Source: Mucilaginibacter aquariorum (GTDB lineage: Bacteria > Bacteroidota > Bacteroidia > Sphingobacteriales > Sphingobacteriaceae). From it: DNA of 64,000 nt. Made by a program: the position numbers and the translations under genes. The DNA is taken from contig NZ_JANHOH010000001.1 in NCBI RefSeq assembly GCF_024498135.1, positions 744,001 through 808,000 on the forward strand, read 5' to 3'. A model generated the notes under the pieces. That model did not search any database and was not told where the DNA came from. It worked only from the letters and a program-made list of their open reading frames with translations. Within the stretch, counting starts at the first letter, position 1; every line of letters starts with the position of its first letter. Shown piece by piece: positions 62,881 to 64,000 of the stretch.

Positions 62881-63057
62881 GATAAGGAAAATCGATCAGC
62901 ACAGGCTGAACCAGATTTACTTTACTCCTGGGTATTTGTAATACCTTATATTTTCACAGGCGGATTTCAAACATCAAAAAAATCTTATAATTAGCTACCT
63001 GTTTTTTTTTGACTTGGAAAAATAGCAACCTTTTCAGACATTGATTGTTGAGGTCAC

Positions 63058-63444
63058 ATGCAACAAGAAAATATTGTTAAAACTAAATATAACGACGCTG
63101 AACTGGAAGAATTCAGGGAGTTGATCACCGAAAAAATTAAAGCTGCCAGGGAAGAATTAACTGAACTTGCCAGTGTCTTAAGTTCATCCAATTCTAACGG
63201 AGATGATGCCGCTATTGCCGGAAAAACATTAGAGGACGGTTCTGCCACTTTGGAAAAAGAACAGACAAACCAATTAGCCGCACGGCAGAAGAAATTCATC
63301 GAACAGCTGGAAGCGGCAATCATGCGCATTGATAATAAATCTTATGGGGTCTGCCGCACCACAGGCAAATTAATACCTAAAGAACGTCTTCGTGCGGTAC
63401 CGCATACCACCCAAACGATGGAGGCGAAACTTAAACAAGCATAG
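63058..63444 (+). CDS. TraR/DksA-family protein with degenerate zinc finger
   Basis: A 128-residue DksA-like protein. A long helical hairpin (residues about 10-90, 'TEKIKAAREELTEL') precedes the C-terminal finger region 'YGVCRTTGKLIPKERLRAVP'. Only one cysteine (Cys99) is left, as is common in Bacteroidota homologues. DksA-type proteins bind RNA polymerase's secondary channel. It lies among regulators (sigma, Lrp) of the same element and 4 bp before the HAD gene. Confidence 0.88.
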   Translation: MQQENIVKTKYNDAELEEFRELITEKIKAAREELTELASVLSSSNSNGDDAAIAGKTLEDGSATLEKEQTNQLAARQKKFIEQLEAAIMRIDNKSYGVCRTTGKLIPKERLRAVPHTTQTMEAKLKQA

Positions 63445-63448
63445 TATC

Positions 63449-64000
63449 ATGAAGAAATTAGTCATATTCGATCTTGACGGAACGCTTGCCGAAAGCAAAG
63501 CTGCTATCGACGAGGAAATGAGCTTAATCTTAGGCAACCTGTTAACCGTTTCAAGAGTGGCTATAATTTCGGGTGGTGACTGGCCTCAGTTTCAGAAACA
63601 AGTGTTGGCTCACCTACCCGATTCTGATCTTAAAAAACTATCCATCCTACCCACCTGCGGTACAAAATATTACAACTACGAGCATGGCTGGAAGAAGATG
63701 TATGCCGAGAATTTCACACAAGAAGAAAAAGAACTGATCATTAAAGAGCTTACCGAAGCAGTAATAGCTTCTGGTTTCGAGGCTGAAAAGACCTGGGGGG
63801 ATCAAATTGAAGACAGGGATAGTCAGATCACCTATTCAGCGCTTGGACAATCTGCACCTATAAACGAAAAAATGAATTGGGACCCGGATTTCGCAAAGCG
63901 TAAACAGATCAAAAAAATACTCGATAAAAATTTAAAAGGTTTTGCCGTAAATATGGGCGGCGCTACCTCCATCGATATTACTAAACCGGGCATTGATAAA
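63449..64000 (+). CDS. HAD-superfamily phosphatase (3' cut by window end)
   Basis: ATG at 63449 starts a frame that runs to the last base; 184 residues are visible. The HAD motif 'VIFDLDGTLAES' (Asp8, Asp10) is followed by 'VAIISGGDWPQF' with the second motif. The layout resembles the HAD-IIB/phosphomannomutase type. It is 4 bp downstream of the DksA-like gene, so co-transcribed. The rest lies beyond the window. Confidence 0.85.
   Translation, partial: MKKLVIFDLDGTLAESKAAIDEEMSLILGNLLTVSRVAIISGGDWPQFQKQVLAHLPDSDLKKLSILPTCGTKYYNYEHGWKKMYAENFTQEEKELIIKELTEAVIASGFEAEKTWGDQIEDRDSQITYSALGQSAPINEKMNWDPDFAKRKQIKKILDKNLKGFAVNMGGATSIDITKPGIDK

Noticed and set aside
62393-62902. 169-codon open frame on the minus strand
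   Set aside because: Lies in the GC-rich duplicated region; unusual Arg/Cys/Ser composition, and frames are open on both strands, so probably non-coding.
45311-64000. Right attachment site of the integrated element
   Set aside because: No second direct copy of the tRNA-Lys 3' end was seen; the border is probably outside the window.

Overview
The window reads as a piece of a Bacteroidota chromosome, most likely Sphingobacteriaceae (Mucilaginibacter/Pedobacter type). This is inferred from the N-succinylornithine-type arginine cluster, from -7 promoter boxes of the form TAnnTTTG in front of many genes, from families typical of the phylum (WbqC, DUF3822, CarboxypepD_reg-like, NHL-repeat lipoprotein), and from dispersed palindromic intergenic repeats. 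No database search was possible; names rest on recognised motifs and families.

Layout. 1-10.6 kb: arginine biosynthesis (partial GNAT, argG, cupin, argC, argD, argF', then argB and proC). It is split by an unknown small gene, a PaiB-like protein, a Na+/H+ antiporter and NDH-2. 10.6-15.2 kb: a Tat-exported threonine-aldolase-like enzyme, an SGNH hydrolase, several tiny genes and a PIN-PhoH ATPase. 15.2-16.5 kb: 1.3 kb without genes, holding a degenerate repeat array and two perfect DnaA boxes. 16.5-25.2 kb: AurF-like diiron protein, UBP zinc finger, secreted SAM-hydrolase-like protein, orphan encapsulated-ferritin-like protein, then the leftward run ribD-eamA-yigZ-mgtE-bioB, with prmC divergent. 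25.2-45 kb: core genes (xerD, aroQ, mscS, glycosyltransferase, lipid A acyltransferase, corA, helicase, rsmD, nudK, coaD, pyrE, ABC-F) separated by inverted-repeat elements, one of which carries a broken GIY-YIG gene.

45.2 kb to the right end looks like an integrated element. tRNA-Lys(CTT) is overlapped by the 3' end of a large serine recombinase gene, which is preceded by a 57-aa overlapping partner. The cargo follows: an exonuclease-BRCT protein, an operon of an RloC-like anticodon-nuclease ATPase with sbcD and sbcC, orphan hypotheticals, a sigma-70 factor fused to the rear half of an HNH nuclease, threonine dehydrogenase, fructose-1,6-bisphosphatase, an Lrp regulator, a GC-rich non-coding duplication, a DksA-like protein and a HAD phosphatase cut by the window end. 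No clear right attachment site is visible, so the element probably continues beyond 64000.

The strongest candidates for something new are the RloC-SbcD-SbcC operon (two zinc-hook ATPases plus an anticodon nuclease), the sigma-HNH fusion, the GIY-YIG gene framed by palindromic repeats, the repeat-rich 1.3 kb region with DnaA boxes, and a group of genes predicted to have leaderless mRNAs.
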